Shown here: in pieces, positions 39,639 to 39,723 of the stretch | Layout of the letters: each line of letters starts with the position of its first letter | Numbering within the stretch: position 1 is the stretch's first letter | Origin: a virus | Virus record (IMG/VR): IMGVR_UViG_3300033153_005734 | Location: 1-39,723 of that record | DNA length: 39,723 bases | Reading direction: 5' to 3' (one strand) | Translations under genes and position numbers: made by a program | The notes under the pieces: model-generated | Databases searched by the model: none | Told to the model about the DNA's origin: nothing | What the model saw: the letters and a program-made list of their open reading frames with translations, nothing else

Positions 39639-39723
39639 TTATTCCTCTTCTGGTTGTAGATGAGCAAATCTTTCATTCTTTGCTAATGGATTTTCATTAA
39701 ACCCACTATAAACTTCTAACTCA
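39639..39723 (-). CDS. C-terminal end of a gene crossing the right edge
   Basis: The last 27 codons are visible, ending FNENPLAKNERFAHLQPEEE and TAA at 39641-39639. It ends one base before the next ATG, and its last codons provide the GAGG ribosome-binding site for that gene. Too little remains for identification. Confidence 0.45.
   Translation of the reverse strand, partial: ELEVYSGFNENPLAKNERFAHLQPEEE

Noticed and set aside
1-39723. CRISPR array, integrase, transposase, tRNA cluster or lysis cassette
   Set aside because: No spaced direct repeats of CRISPR type, no recombinase or holin/endolysin signature, and no tRNA pattern was seen on either strand.

Overview
The window is part of an AT-rich, tightly packed genome of a tailed bacteriophage with a T4-like head. 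The head genes lie on the minus strand in T4 order: candidate small terminase, large terminase (gp17-like), portal (gp20-like), three core-type proteins, prohead protease (gp21-like), a zinc-finger core-type protein, acidic scaffold (gp22-like) and major capsid protein (gp23-like). A gp55-like late sigma factor lies just upstream. Outside the head genes, similarity to T4 is low. The host cannot be read from the sequence. TAA, TGA and TAG all serve as stops, Shine-Dalgarno sites are GGAGG-like, and five promoters resemble TTGACA-N17-TATAAT, so host-type sigma70 transcription of early genes is likely.

Layout. 1-9000 (minus): large beta-rich adsorption proteins (fibre or beta-helix types), a small coiled-coil protein and a possible SPOUT-fold protein. 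9055-13006 (minus): a membrane-active-looking repeat protein, a small relative of it, and a LamG-like plus neck/connector fusion. 13073-14569 (plus): a train of eight overlapping micro-genes that share an N-terminal K-L-x-x-L-G-K-[IV]-F motif (called LGK here). 14603-18566 (plus): a MoxR-type AAA+ ATPase and a metallopeptidase-like/VWA protein with a ninth LGK gene wedged between them, then an acidic protein and a membrane protein. 18571-29680 (minus): the head module. 29729-30302 (plus): two more LGK genes. 30253-33521 (minus): candidate TerS, a secreted FnIII-like protein, the late sigma factor and small genes, including LGK copy 12. 33518-38597 (minus): an operon led by ribosomal protein bS21 and PRPP synthetase, followed by four proteins sharing an N-terminal HS-[FLI]-[IV]-DVITNSS motif, a radical SAM enzyme, small membrane proteins and a DUF5662-like protein. 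38670-39723: a structured intergenic region and small genes, including LGK copy 13.

How it fits together. Plus-strand LGK and AAA/VWA genes have strong host-type promoters, two of them practically leaderless, which suggests early expression. The gp55-like factor would later switch transcription to the minus-strand virion genes. Scaffold and capsid genes are each bounded by terminators, so their dosage can be set separately. The least explained content is the two multicopy families that share only an N-terminal motif (LGK, 13 copies; DVITNSS, 4 copies), and a basic KKK[ML]xLE tag shared by three proteins. No tRNA, CRISPR array, integrase, transposase or origin was recognised. No gene-free stretch exceeds 300 bases; the longest is about 190 (38598-38785).
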